From assembly GCA_017517815.1 (NCBI GenBank), contig JAFWYA010000018.1, forward strand, positions 1 through 64,000: a stretch of 64,000 bases of DNA, read 5' to 3'. The notes beneath the pieces were generated by a model. It searched no databases, was not told the origin of the DNA, and was given only the letters and a program-made list of their open reading frames with translations. Both the position numbers and the translations under genes were made by a program. Shown here piece after piece: positions 47,177 to 56,307 of this stretch (position 1 is the first letter of the stretch; each line of letters begins with the position of its first letter). The stretch comes from Clostridia bacterium (GTDB lineage Bacteria; Bacillota_A; Clostridia; Christensenellales; Aristaeellaceae).

Positions 47177-49975
47177 TTACTGCGGCATGGCCCGTTCCAC
47201 CAGCATGCGCATGCCGATGGCGTCGGCCGCATCGGCGGCTGTGGGGCCTTCGCCAAGCAGTGTGCCCAGAATGTTGTACAGCTGCACCTTCACCAGCTGG
47301 CCGCCGGAATAGGTGTTTTCAAACAGCAGTTTCACCTGCCCGGACTCCATGGCGTTGGCATAGCGGATGAGGATCAGGTTGCCATTTGCGTCGTAGTCCC
47401 AGATGGTGTAGCCGGTGCACTCGCCGTTGTCGTACCAGCGGTCGTAGAGCATATAGCCGGCCGCGTTGTAGCGCTGTTCGGTCTGCAGCTGGCCGTCGGG
47501 GGTATAGTGCTCCTGCAGCCAGCCGCCGTTGGCCATGTCCACGAGCGTTCTGTCGGTGGGCACGGCGGCGGGCTCTTCCCAGCTGGGATTGTCGTCAGGC
47601 TCCCAGTCGGTTTCATCGCCGGAGTCATCCCCTTCGGGCTGATCGTCGGGTTCATCCGAGTCTGCATCGCCGTCGATGATCACCCAGCCGGGTTCGTCAT
47701 CGGAATCGTCCCACTCAGGCTGATCGTCGGGTTCACCCGCCCAGGGATCATCCTCAGGGAAATACCAGTCGAAAGGATCGTCAGTCTCATTCGAGCCGTC
47801 ATCTCCGTCGACGATCACCCAGCCGGGCTCGTCGTCTGGTTCATACCAGTCATCCCATTCATCGTCGCTGCCGCTGGCCTCGTCGTCGTACCAGTCATAC
47901 CATTCATCGTCGCCGTTGGCTTCGTCGTCGTACTCGTCCCACTCCGCCTCTTTCAGCACGGCGGGCTCGCCGGAAAAGCTCCTCAGCACGCCGTGATCCA
48001 GCCGGAAGCCGTAGTACCACACGCCTGCGCCGCCCCTCAGGTAGAACGGATCCGTATCAACCAGGAACGGAGAACCGGTATAGACGGTCATGTCAGAGTT
48101 GGCGGCGATGACCGCGAAGACGTTTTCCTGCGCATCGGCGAAGAAGATCTCCACATTGGCGTCGGAATAGCTGGGCGCGCCAAAGGGCATCACGTCGCCG
48201 TACATGACCTCCACGTCCATCACAGCGTCGTGGCGGTAGATCTCCAGCACGATCTCGTCATTGTAGCCGTAGTGGCCTGCCACCGGGCCGGAGCTGCTGG
48301 TGTATTCACCCTCGGTGGGCGCGCGGTAGATCTCCGCGCCGTCGTCGGTCATGCCGGTCATGTTGGCCGCCATGTCCATGGGCTGGCCGTTGACCGGGTC
48401 ATTCCACCGGATGGTGATGAACAGCGGCTCGTCGGTGGAGTAGCGCACCTCGTTGCCGGCATCGGCCTGAGGCGCGTCGAGCGACATCAGCCAGTCCGCG
48501 GCGATAGCGCCGTTTTCGTAGCACTGGATGTCGGCGTCGGTGAACTTTGCCATCTGCTTTTGCGCAGCCCTCAGCTTTTTGAGGCAGTAGTTGGCGGCGG
48601 CCTCCATGTCGTCCACCCCGGCCATGGCCTGCTGCGCGCGCACGCCTGCAAGCAGGTACAGGTTGGTCACGTCGCGCAGGATGCGCAGATAGCGGGTGCG
48701 GCCCTCGCGCGCCGAATCCTCATAATAGGGCCAGATCTCTTCAAAAATCTGCTCACAGCAGGTCTGGATATCCAGAAAGCGCGATGCGTTCGTGGTGGCG
48801 TCCAGCTGATTGCCGGTGTCAAAGATCAGGTCGGTCAGGTTGTTGCCAATGTCAAACAGATAGCTGTGGGGCAGCAAATTCACGATCAGGCCTTCCACGC
48901 TGCCGACAGCCGTTTCGCTCATCTGTTCGACCGACTGCTGCCACAAAGGCGTTCCCTCGTCGTAGGTTTCCAGCGCCTCGCTCAGCGCCCTGTCCATATC
49001 GATGCTGATGCCGCGCGTTTCCGTGCGGATCTCCCTCAGGCCGCGGATGATGCTGTCCTCCGAATCGCGCATGGCATGCGCATAGGCAAACAGCTGGATC
49101 TGCTCCTCCACGCCAAAGGTATCGTTGACGGTGATAAAGGTGTCCAGCGCGCCGCTGACGACGTCGATGGTGCCCTTCAAATCGCCCAGCACGTCCTTTT
49201 GCAGGGTTTCAAGCGCATAGGTGCTCACGTCGCCCACGATGGAAAACACCGTGCTCAGCACGCCCAGCGTTTCATTGGCGCCGGTGGCGAAGTTCACTTC
49301 TTTTTCGTCCTGCAGCTTGATCAGCTTGGCAAATGCATCGCGGTAGCCCTTGCGCGTGGTCTGGCCGGAGGCAAACTCAAACAGGGTGCGATCCCTGATG
49401 GCGCTGATCAGCTCTGCCATCTCCACGTCACTGCGGAAATTTTTGCCGTCCTTCCAGTAGCGCATGCAGTAGGCGGGCTCCTCAAAAATGCGCTGCATCA
49501 GGGGCCCCAGGTCCGCCACGTCGCCCGCTTCCAGAATCATCAGGCAGCCCTGTTCTTCCATCACCACGGGGTTGAGCTTCAGCTGCTCCATCACGGTGGA
49601 AAACGGGAAGAACATGCCCTCTTCGGCATAGCCCTCAGCATAGTGCACTTCCTTGGCAGTAAGGAGAAATCCCGCCGGGTCCCGGTCGGATCCGGCATCA
49701 TCCGGCAACGGACGGCTGATGTACACTCTCGTTTTAGAGCCGCGTTCGCCGCAGCTCACGCTGATCTCCGGGGCCAGCTGCAAAAGCGTTGCCTCGGATA
49801 CGTACACCGCGCCGTTTTCTTCAAGGAAGCGGCCCATGATATCGGTTTTGGACGTGGTGACGACCGGCGCGTCTATCAGCTTCTGTACGGATTCGGCCGC
49901 AGCCGCAGGCAGCAGGCCTGCCAGCATGCATGCCATCAGTACCAGTGCCAGTATCTTTTGCAAACGCTTATTCAT
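47177..49975 (-). CDS. secreted protein with acidic Asp/Glu/Trp-rich linker, 932 aa
   Basis: Signal peptide MNKRLQKILALVLMACMLAGL with cleavage near PAAAAES. Residues 30-140 look like a copper-amine-oxidase-N-like or related beta domain. Residues 180-490 are largely helical and 500-680 beta-rich. Residues about 685-830 are extremely acidic and Trp-rich, with repeats of DDEPGWVI, DDEWDDWYEPDDE and DDQPEWDDSDDEPG. The last 100 residues (WLQEHYTPDGQLQTEQRYN, GYTIWDYDANGNLI) resemble MORN/YD-type repeats. The acidic stretch may bind metal ions or interact with a basic wall component; this is inference. A perfect-spacing promoter lies at 50006-50034. Confidence 0.75.
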   Translation of the reverse strand: MNKRLQKILALVLMACMLAGLLPAAAAESVQKLIDAPVVTTSKTDIMGRFLEENGAVYVSEATLLQLAPEISVSCGERGSKTRVYISRPLPDDAGSDRDPAGFLLTAKEVHYAEGYAEEGMFFPFSTVMEQLKLNPVVMEEQGCLMILEAGDVADLGPLMQRIFEEPAYCMRYWKDGKNFRSDVEMAELISAIRDRTLFEFASGQTTRKGYRDAFAKLIKLQDEKEVNFATGANETLGVLSTVFSIVGDVSTYALETLQKDVLGDLKGTIDVVSGALDTFITVNDTFGVEEQIQLFAYAHAMRDSEDSIIRGLREIRTETRGISIDMDRALSEALETYDEGTPLWQQSVEQMSETAVGSVEGLIVNLLPHSYLFDIGNNLTDLIFDTGNQLDATTNASRFLDIQTCCEQIFEEIWPYYEDSAREGRTRYLRILRDVTNLYLLAGVRAQQAMAGVDDMEAAANYCLKKLRAAQKQMAKFTDADIQCYENGAIAADWLMSLDAPQADAGNEVRYSTDEPLFITIRWNDPVNGQPMDMAANMTGMTDDGAEIYRAPTEGEYTSSSGPVAGHYGYNDEIVLEIYRHDAVMDVEVMYGDVMPFGAPSYSDANVEIFFADAQENVFAVIAANSDMTVYTGSPFLVDTDPFYLRGGAGVWYYGFRLDHGVLRSFSGEPAVLKEAEWDEYDDEANGDDEWYDWYDDEASGSDDEWDDWYEPDDEPGWVIVDGDDGSNETDDPFDWYFPEDDPWAGEPDDQPEWDDSDDEPGWVIIDGDADSDEPDDQPEGDDSGDETDWEPDDNPSWEEPAAVPTDRTLVDMANGGWLQEHYTPDGQLQTEQRYNAAGYMLYDRWYDNGECTGYTIWDYDANGNLILIRYANAMESGQVKLLFENTYSGGQLVKVQLYNILGTLLGEGPTAADAADAIGMRMLVERAMPQ

Positions 49976-50005
49976 GGAGATCCTCCATTTTTGGTATTTT
50001 CTTCA

Positions 50006-50034
50006 ATTATACTGAAGTTCCCGGAAACCGTCAA
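50006..50034 (-). promoter_or_regulatory. promoter of 932-aa gene
   Basis: Minus strand TTGACG (50034-50029), 17-bp spacer, TATAAT (50011-50006). Confidence 0.82.
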
Positions 50035-50081
50035 TGCGGCAAAGGGCCCAAACCGCCGGGCGCGGGCGCAAGTCAACCGGC

Positions 50082-50110
50082 TTGACGGCGCAGGCCAAAT
50101 GGTTTACCAT
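50082..50110 (+). promoter_or_regulatory. promoter of aspartate dehydrogenase operon
   Basis: TTGACG (50082-50087), 17-bp spacer, TACCAT (50105-50110); AAAGGAGG follows at 50133-50140. Confidence 0.65.
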
Positions 50111-50150
50111 AGCAGCACAAGCATTTTCCACCAAAGGAGGTTTTCCCCTC

Positions 50151-50942
50151 TTGAAAACCAGAATCGCCCTCATCGGTTACGGCGCGCTGAGCCGTATCTT
50201 TCTGAATGCATTTGACAAAAATCTCACCGAATATTACGAACTGAATGGCATTTACAGCCTGCCCATGCCCGAAGGCGAGCAGCCGTACCGCTTTTATGAC
50301 AGCCTTGACGACCTGCTTGCGGACAAGCCCGACATGGTGGTCGAATTCGCCGGCGGCGGCGCGGTGCGCGCCTATGGCGAACAGATTTTGAACAGCGGCT
50401 GCTCGCTGGTGATCGCCTCCGTGGGTGCGCTGGCGGATGACGAGCTGTACGCCCGCCTGCGTGACGCGGCGAAGAAGAATGGCTGCAAGCTGCACCTGCC
50501 CTCCGGCGCGATCGGCGGGTTCGACCTGCTGCGCACCCTTTCGCTGGCCGGCGTGAAGAGCGTGAGCATCGAAAGCTGCAAGCCGCCCAAGGGCCTCAAC
50601 GGCGCGCCGTATCTGAATGGCCGCGAGCTGTCCGAAACGGAGGAGGAGCTGGTGTTTGAGGGCACCTCGCGCGAGGCCATCGCCGCCTTCCCCAAAAATG
50701 TGAACGTGGCCGTGGCCACCGCTCTGGCCGCCGCCGACGTGGACACCACCTGCGTGAAGGTGCGCAGTGTGCCCGGCATCACGCGCAACACCCACACCAT
50801 CCGTGCCTGCGGCGACTTTGCCGAGGTCACGCTGCAAATTGCCTCCATCCCCGACCCGGCCAACCCCAAGAGCAGCACCACCACCGCGTGGAGCGTGGCC
50901 GCGCTGCTTTTGAACCTTGTCAGCCCCGTGCAGTTCTTTTAA
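50151..50942 (+). CDS. aspartate dehydrogenase-like oxidoreductase, 263 aa
   Basis: Oxidises L-aspartate to iminoaspartate with NAD(P) in the characterised family. Rossmann start KTRIALIGYGALSRIFL; VEFAGGGAVRAYGEQIL; the C-terminal catalytic domain has LPSGAIGGFDLL, RNTHTIRACGDFAEV with the conserved His, and NPKSSTTTAWSVAALL. Start TTG 50151 lies 10 bp after AAAGGAGG; the longer frame runs into the promoter. The NAD-synthesis partners NadA and NadC are not adjacent. The class V aminotransferase follows 15 bp later, so a catabolic amino-acid pathway may be intended instead. Confidence 0.85.
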   Translation: MKTRIALIGYGALSRIFLNAFDKNLTEYYELNGIYSLPMPEGEQPYRFYDSLDDLLADKPDMVVEFAGGGAVRAYGEQILNSGCSLVIASVGALADDELYARLRDAAKKNGCKLHLPSGAIGGFDLLRTLSLAGVKSVSIESCKPPKGLNGAPYLNGRELSETEEELVFEGTSREAIAAFPKNVNVAVATALAAADVDTTCVKVRSVPGITRNTHTIRACGDFAEVTLQIASIPDPANPKSSTTTAWSVAALLLNLVSPVQFF

Positions 50943-50957
50943 AAGGAGCGTTGACCC

Positions 50958-52127
50958 ATGCTTGACCAGCAGCTGATTCAGCAGGAATACGGTTTTCTGG
51001 GGGACGAAATTTTTCTGAACGTGTCGCAGGTCGTGATGCCGCCCATGCGCGTGCAGACCGCCTATGCCGGCTTCATGGCCGACTATGTGGCCAGCCTTGG
51101 CGAGGGCGTGGTGGACAAGGCCTGGGGCATCGTGGCCCAGTGCCGCGAGAACATGGCAAAGCTCGTCAACGCCGCGAACGTTCACGAGATCGCCTTTGTG
51201 AAAAACACGGCGGAAGGCATGTCCATTCTGGCGGCAGGCTATCCCCTGAAGCCCGGCGACAGCGTGGTGATCGCCGATCAGGAGCACCAGTCGACCCTCT
51301 TCCCGTGGATCAACGCGCACGAGCGCCGCGGCATCGATCTGCATGTGGTCAAAAGCGTGAACGGCGAGGTGCCCACGCAGGCCATGATCGACGCCATCGA
51401 CCACACCACGCGCATTCTGGTGGTGTCCAGCGCGCAGTTTTCCACAGGCTTCCGGGCCGATCTCGCCGCCCTTGGCGCGGCCTGCCGCGAGCGCAATGTG
51501 ATCTTCGCCGTGGACGGCATCCAGACCCTTGGCCGCATCGACATGGACGTGCAGGCGCTGGGCATTGATTATCTGGCGGCGGGCAGCAACAAGGGCCTGC
51601 TTGGCACGCTGGGCTGCGGCTTTGTGTACTGCTCCGACCGCATCGTGGCGGATATCATCCCCCCGTACGCAGGCTACCAGAGCACCGTCAGCCACGTTGC
51701 GCCGCCCTCCATCACCACCGATTTTGACCATCTGGAGTGGTACCCCCACGCTCGCCGGTTTGAAAGCGGCAACCAGAGCTACAACTGCATCCTGGCCATG
51801 AGCAAGGGCGTGGAGCTGGTGCTGGAGCTGGGCGTGAAGAACATTGAGCAGCACGTGCTTGCGCTTGAAAAGCACCTGCGCGAAAAGCTCAGCGACCTGC
51901 CGCTTCATGTGGTTCAGGCGCAGAACCCCCGCCACTGGTCGGGCATCGTGTGCATCTACTACCCGCCCAACCGCGACGACGAGGTGATCGCCATCCTGAA
52001 GCGCCGCCGCATCCACGCCACCATGCGCGGCGGATATATCCGCCTTGGCATCGGGTTTTACAACACCGTGGAACAGATGGATATCGTAGCTGATGCGCTG
52101 CATGAAGTGGCGGCGCTCATCGCATAA
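50958..52127 (+). CDS. class V aminotransferase/cysteine desulfurase-like PLP enzyme, 389 aa
   Basis: Fold-type I PLP enzyme. AFVKNTAEGMSILAAGYPL forms the PLP-phosphate region, HQSTLFPW the ring-stacking region, FAVDGIQTLGRIDMDV includes the Asp that pairs with the pyridine nitrogen, and Lys212 in GSNKGLLG is the Schiff-base lysine. It lacks an obvious reactive Cys loop near the C-terminus, so it may be an aminotransferase or lyase rather than a sulfur donor. Operon with aspartate dehydrogenase; terminator at 52129-52160. Substrate unknown. Confidence 0.83.
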   Translation: MLDQQLIQQEYGFLGDEIFLNVSQVVMPPMRVQTAYAGFMADYVASLGEGVVDKAWGIVAQCRENMAKLVNAANVHEIAFVKNTAEGMSILAAGYPLKPGDSVVIADQEHQSTLFPWINAHERRGIDLHVVKSVNGEVPTQAMIDAIDHTTRILVVSSAQFSTGFRADLAALGAACRERNVIFAVDGIQTLGRIDMDVQALGIDYLAAGSNKGLLGTLGCGFVYCSDRIVADIIPPYAGYQSTVSHVAPPSITTDFDHLEWYPHARRFESGNQSYNCILAMSKGVELVLELGVKNIEQHVLALEKHLREKLSDLPLHVVQAQNPRHWSGIVCIYYPPNRDDEVIAILKRRRIHATMRGGYIRLGIGFYNTVEQMDIVADALHEVAALIA

Positions 52128-52128
52128 G

Positions 52129-52160
52129 AAAAAGCGGTCTGTGAAAACAGACCGCTTTTT
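52129..52160. terminator. bidirectional terminator
   Basis: AAAAAGCGGTCTGT (52129-52142), GAAA loop, ACAGACCGCTTTTT (52147-52160). Confidence 0.9.
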
Positions 52161-52179
52161 ACAAATCCCTTTGGGAGGC

Positions 52180-52196
52180 GTCGGAGGGCCACCGAC
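52180..52196. other. short GC-rich hairpin between convergent genes
   Basis: GTCGG (52180-52184), AGGGCCA, CCGAC (52192-52196), flanked by GGAGG and TTCC. It looks like an extragenic palindromic repeat unit but occurs only once in the window. Confidence 0.3.
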
Positions 52197-52225
52197 TTCC
52201 ATTCCGAAGCGAGCTTTTTCGGCGC

Positions 52226-53806
52226 TCAGATCCCCAGCAGATCGCTGTACACCTTCAGCGCGCCGTCGGTCTCGCCCTTGAGCACGCGGGTGGCCAGCAC
52301 CTTGCCCAGCTGCACGCCTTCCTGGTCAAAGCTGTTCAGGTTCCAGGCAAAGCCCTGGAACATCACCTTGTTTTCAAAGTGGGCAAGCAGCGCGCCCAGC
52401 GCTTCGGGGGTGAGCTGCTCGCCGATGATGATACTGCTGGGACGGCCGCCGGCAAAGTACTTGTTGCGGTTGTCGTCCTGCTTGCCGCAGGCAAAGGCGA
52501 TGATCTGCGCGGCCACGTTGGCGCACAGCTTCTGCTGGCTGGTGCTGCCCTGAATGACCACGTCGGTGGCCATCTGGCTGGCGCGGAAGCCCACGAACTG
52601 CAGGGGGATGATATCCGTGCCCTGATGCAGCAGCTGATAGAAGCTGTGCTGGCCGTTGGTGCCGGGCTCGCCGAAGATAACGGGGCCGGTGACGTAATCG
52701 ACGGGCTCGCCGAAGCGGTTGACGCTCTTACCGTTACTTTCCATATCCAGCTGCTGCAGGTGGGCCGGGAAGCGGCTCATGGCCTGAGAGTAGGGAAGCA
52801 CGGCGGTGGTGGGGTAGCCCAGGACATTTCGCTCGTACACGCCGATGAGGGCGTCGAGCAGAGCGGGGTTTTCGAGGATGTTTTCGTTCTTGCTCAGCTT
52901 ATCAGCCTCGGCAGCGCCGTTAAGGAAGCGGGCAAACACGTCGGGGCCGAAGGCCAGCGACAGCACCGCGCCGCCCACGCCGCTGGTGGAGGAATAGCGG
53001 CCGCCGATGTAGTCGTCCATGAAGAAGGCAGCCAGATAATCGGCGCTCTTGGCCAGGGGAGAAGTCTCGCTGGTGACGGCGATCATGTGCTTGCTGGCGT
53101 CCAGACCGGCCTTCTGAAGGGCGTCCTTCACGAAGGATTCGTTGGTGAGGGTCTCCAGCGTGGTGCCAGACTTCGACACCAGCACGAAAATGGAGTGCGC
53201 CACGTCGATCTTGGAAAGCACGCCCGCGGCGTCGTCCGGGTCGACGTTGGAGATGAACTCGGCCTTCATCTTGAAGGTATTGTTCACCTTGGCCCAGTTT
53301 TCCAGCGCCAGATACATGGCGCGGGGGCCCAGGTCGCTGCCGCCGATGCCGATCTGCACAACGGTGGTGAACTTTTCACCCGCAGCGTTGGTGATCTCGC
53401 CCGCATGCACCTTGTTGGCCAGCTCGGCGATCTTCTGCTGCTGCTCTACATAAAACGCGCGCTTGTCCACGCCGTCGGCCACAACGGGATCACCCAGCTG
53501 GCCGCGGGTCATGTGGTGCAGCACCATGCGCTTTTCGCCGGTGTTGATCACTTCGCCGTTATACAGTGCGGCAAACTTTTCGGTCAGCTGCGCCTCCTTG
53601 GCAAAGGCAGCCAGCTTTTCAAGCACGGTTTCATCCACGGGGCGAGCGCCATAGTTGAAATTCAGCCCCGCGCCCATGGGCACGGTGTAGTTCTTCACGC
53701 GCTGTGCGCCGCCCTCACCGGCCATGGCCGCAGCCAGATCCACGCGGGGAGCATTCAAAAGATCCTGATAGGAAGTCAGCGCGTCCATGTTTTTCCAGGT
53801 GATCAT
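52226..53806 (-). CDS. pgi: glucose-6-phosphate isomerase, 526 aa
   Basis: Interconverts glucose 6-phosphate and fructose 6-phosphate in glycolysis and gluconeogenesis. Conserved segments are present: VVQIGIGGSDLGPRAM, VSKSGTTLETLTNE (sugar-phosphate loop), GGRYSSTSGVG, and GEPGTNGQHSFYQLLHQG, which carries the catalytic His region of the signature. Length is typical of the long bacterial form. AAGGAGG lies before ATG 53806. It is monocistronic, converging on the aminotransferase gene. Confidence 0.95.
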   Translation of the reverse strand: MITWKNMDALTSYQDLLNAPRVDLAAAMAGEGGAQRVKNYTVPMGAGLNFNYGARPVDETVLEKLAAFAKEAQLTEKFAALYNGEVINTGEKRMVLHHMTRGQLGDPVVADGVDKRAFYVEQQQKIAELANKVHAGEITNAAGEKFTTVVQIGIGGSDLGPRAMYLALENWAKVNNTFKMKAEFISNVDPDDAAGVLSKIDVAHSIFVLVSKSGTTLETLTNESFVKDALQKAGLDASKHMIAVTSETSPLAKSADYLAAFFMDDYIGGRYSSTSGVGGAVLSLAFGPDVFARFLNGAAEADKLSKNENILENPALLDALIGVYERNVLGYPTTAVLPYSQAMSRFPAHLQQLDMESNGKSVNRFGEPVDYVTGPVIFGEPGTNGQHSFYQLLHQGTDIIPLQFVGFRASQMATDVVIQGSTSQQKLCANVAAQIIAFACGKQDDNRNKYFAGGRPSSIIIGEQLTPEALGALLAHFENKVMFQGFAWNLNSFDQEGVQLGKVLATRVLKGETDGALKVYSDLLGI

Positions 53807-53916
53807 GTGGAAATTCCTCCTTATATTGGCAAACCTTCGAAGTAACGGATGTTCCTGAATAAACTATACTATCAAAGCGGGGAAATTTCAAGGGGAAACA
53901 AGGGGCCAACGCGCCT

Positions 53917-54507
53917 TTACTCCGCCGGCTTTTCGATGCGCTTCACGCTCTTGATCACTGGCTGGAACGGCGCGGGCACGGTGCCGTTGTTGTCGATCAC
54001 CGGGGCGGACTGGCAGATGCTGTCCACCACCTCCATGCCGGTGAGCACCCGGCCAAAGGCGGCATACTGGCCGTCCAGATGCGGCGCAGGCTGATGCATG
54101 ATGAAAAACTGGCTGCTGGCGCTGTCGGGATGCATGGAGCGCGCCATGGACAGCACGCCGCGCTCGTGGGCGATGGGGTTTTCCACACCGTTTGCGGCAA
54201 ACTCGCCCTTGATGCGCTTTTCCGATCCGCCGGTGCCGTTGCCGTTGGGGTCGCCGCCCTGGATCATAAAGCCGTAGATGATGCGGTGGAAGGTGAGGCC
54301 GTCGTAGAAGCCGTCCTCCACCAGCTTCATAAAGTTCGTTACCGTGATGGGCGCGGCGTCGGCGTCCAGCTCGGCGGTGATCACGCCGAAACGGTCGATG
54401 TCGATTTCCACATAGTGCTTGCCGGTGAGCAGCTCCTCCTGCGCCATGGCGGCGGACAGGGAGCACACGACCAGCAGCAGCGCAAGCAGTGCGGACAGAT
54501 GTTTCAT
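53917..54507 (-). CDS. secreted cyclophilin-type peptidyl-prolyl isomerase, 196 aa
   Basis: Signal peptide MKHLSALLALLLVVCSLSAAMAQ, then a cyclophilin domain that isomerises Xaa-Pro bonds in exported proteins. FHRIIYGFMIQGGDPNGNGTGG contains the catalytic Arg-Phe-Gln region; SMARSMHPDSASSQFFIM and FGRVLTGMEVVD complete the signature. ATG 54507 has GGAGG 9 bp upstream; the longer frame is unsupported. A lipobox is not obvious. It lies 76 bp downstream of a small membrane-protein gene on the same strand. Confidence 0.93.
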   Translation of the reverse strand: MKHLSALLALLLVVCSLSAAMAQEELLTGKHYVEIDIDRFGVITAELDADAAPITVTNFMKLVEDGFYDGLTFHRIIYGFMIQGGDPNGNGTGGSEKRIKGEFAANGVENPIAHERGVLSMARSMHPDSASSQFFIMHQPAPHLDGQYAAFGRVLTGMEVVDSICQSAPVIDNNGTVPAPFQPVIKSVKRIEKPAE

Positions 54508-54583
54508 AAATGCAAAACCTCCAGTTGTCATTGGTGAGGCTATTGTACCACAGCTTGGGTGAAAATGCACGAAAACACGTGCA

Positions 54584-55222
54584 TCACAAAGCAAGGCCAA
54601 AAATCAGCAGCGCATAGAAAAACGTCGTCTGCCAGCCCATGAGGCTGACCACCAGCGGCCATGGCCGGATCAGCGCATCCCAGCGGGTTTTGGGGCGGGG
54701 AAACAGCTGCATCACAGCCGTTACCGCATTTACCACACAGGCGACGATCAGCGCCATCAGGTAATGCTTCGCATTGCCAAAAGGCAGCTGCGCAGCCTGT
54801 GCATAAACGGCTGCGGGCGCGGCCACGGGCAGCAGCAGCGGCAGCGGCAGCAGCCCTTTGGCGTTCAGCTTTTCAAAAGCGGCGTCAAGGCGCTGCTTTT
54901 CATCCAGAAGCACGCGGCAGGTCACCTCGTCGTTGCCCGTCCCGGCGTTAAATAGCGCAGCACCCACATGGTAGTGGATGGAAGCGAAGCTGAAGCCGTA
55001 CAGCCTGCGCAAATACGGCAGCATGATCAGCCCGCCAGCCAGCGCCACTGCGGCCATCCACGGCATGCGCCACAGCGCCGCCAGCACGCATGCGGCTGCA
55101 CACCAGCAGCCGTACACGCCGCCCGCCGCGCATACGTCTCGGCGCAGATCACAAAGCAGAAGCAGCGGCAGGTGAAGATCATCGGGCGTTTCGTCCCAGG
55201 GCTGCTGCAGGGGCATATTCAT
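54584..55222 (-). CDS. membrane protein of unknown function, 212 aa
   Basis: ATG 55222 with GGAGG; the longer in-frame start is less likely. About five hydrophobic segments: two adjacent helices near residues 30-72, one at about 138-158 (LPLPLLLPVAAPAAVYA), one near 165-188 (YLMALIVACVVNAVTAVM) and one at the C-terminus (TTFFYALLIFGLAL). Helix borders are tentative. The middle soluble part (GTGNDEVTCRVLLDEKQRLD) is short. It may share an operon with the cyclophilin gene. No family was recognised. Confidence 0.6.
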   Translation of the reverse strand: MNMPLQQPWDETPDDLHLPLLLLCDLRRDVCAAGGVYGCWCAAACVLAALWRMPWMAAVALAGGLIMLPYLRRLYGFSFASIHYHVGAALFNAGTGNDEVTCRVLLDEKQRLDAAFEKLNAKGLLPLPLLLPVAAPAAVYAQAAQLPFGNAKHYLMALIVACVVNAVTAVMQLFPRPKTRWDALIRPWPLVVSLMGWQTTFFYALLIFGLAL

Positions 55223-55319
55223 CAGACATTCCTCCATTTCTTCTGTCATTATCATTCTCTTTCGGGCAGGATTTCCCCTTCGTGTGCGCGAACACAACCA
55301 CCAAAAGGAGGGCGCATGC

Positions 55320-56258
55320 ATGAAATATCCCATCAGCCTTGAATTCTTCCCCTATACGCACTTTGTTGCGCCCATCACACGGCCATTTCTGAAAGTGGCG
55401 GGCGTTTTCATGCGCAAGGTTCCGCGCTTTGTGCGCTGCCACCCGGCGCTGAATACCGAGAACTTCACCGTGGCCGACGGCGTGAAGGTGCTCATGCTCA
55501 GCCCCAAAATGCTCAAGCCCGATGCGCCCTGCCTGGTGTACTTCCATGGCGGCGGCTTTGTGCTGGAGGCCGGGCCCAGCCATTATCAGATGGCCATGAC
55601 CTATGCCCTCAAAGCCAACTGCAAGGTGGCCTTTGTGCGCTACCGGCTGGCGCCCAAGCATCCCTTCCCCACGCCGCAGGAGGACTGCTATGCCGCGCTT
55701 TTATGGGTGCATGAGCACGCAAAAGAGCTGCGCATCGACCCCGGCCGCATCGGCGTGGGCGGCGACAGCGCGGGCGGCACGCTGGCGGCGGCCTGCTGCC
55801 AGATGCTGCGCGACCGCGGCCATGCATTAACGCCCCTGTTTCAGTTGCTGATCTACCCGTGGCTGGACGCGCGCAACGGCCGCGAGGGCTGTCCGGGCAG
55901 CGAGTCCTACAACCGCTTCACCGACACGCCCATGTGGAATGCCAGCCTGTCCAAAAGGGTCGACCCGCTCATCAACCCCCGCCCGCAGGATACGCCGCTG
56001 GCCTATCAGTCGCCGGTAGAGGCAGCCAGCCACGCCGACCTGCCGCCTGCTTACATCGAGGTGGCGCAGTTTGACTGCCTGCACGACGACGGCGTGCTGT
56101 ACGCTGAGCTGCTTGGCAATGCGGGCGTTGAAACACAGCTGCACGAGGTGCCATCCGCCATGCACGGCTTTGACACCAAGGTGAAGGCCCCCACCTCGCA
56201 AAGGATGATCCGCCAGCGCGCGGAATACATGCGCCGCCGCTTTTACGCAGAGGCATAA
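55320..56258 (+). CDS. alpha/beta-hydrolase esterase of the HSL type, 312 aa
   Basis: Carboxylesterase/lipase of the hormone-sensitive-lipase-like family. The oxyanion-hole motif HGGG is in VYFHGGGFVLEAGPS, the nucleophile Ser150 in GVGGDSAGGTLAAA, and the catalytic His near the C-terminus in PSAMHGFDTKVK; the acid Asp is probably in FDCLHDDG. It has no signal peptide, so it is cytoplasmic. GGAGGG lies just before ATG 55320. Natural substrate unknown. A bidirectional terminator follows. Confidence 0.88.
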   Translation: MKYPISLEFFPYTHFVAPITRPFLKVAGVFMRKVPRFVRCHPALNTENFTVADGVKVLMLSPKMLKPDAPCLVYFHGGGFVLEAGPSHYQMAMTYALKANCKVAFVRYRLAPKHPFPTPQEDCYAALLWVHEHAKELRIDPGRIGVGGDSAGGTLAAACCQMLRDRGHALTPLFQLLIYPWLDARNGREGCPGSESYNRFTDTPMWNASLSKRVDPLINPRPQDTPLAYQSPVEAASHADLPPAYIEVAQFDCLHDDGVLYAELLGNAGVETQLHEVPSAMHGFDTKVKAPTSQRMIRQRAEYMRRRFYAEA

Positions 56259-56307
56259 AAAAATCGTCGCCGTTCCCTGCTGTACGCAGAAGAACGGCGA
56301 CTTTTTT
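56259..56307. terminator. bidirectional terminator
   Basis: GTCGCCGTTC (56266-56275) with GAACGGCGAC (56292-56301), A-run before and TTTTTT after; separates convergent genes. Confidence 0.85.

Noticed and set aside
47015..50215. 1066-aa open frame spanning the 932-aa gene in antisense
   Set aside because: Shadow of the acidic repeat region; Val/His-rich, crosses terminators and promoters.
52180..52196. Extragenic palindrome family
   Set aside because: Only one copy is seen in 64 kb, so a repeat family cannot be claimed from this window.
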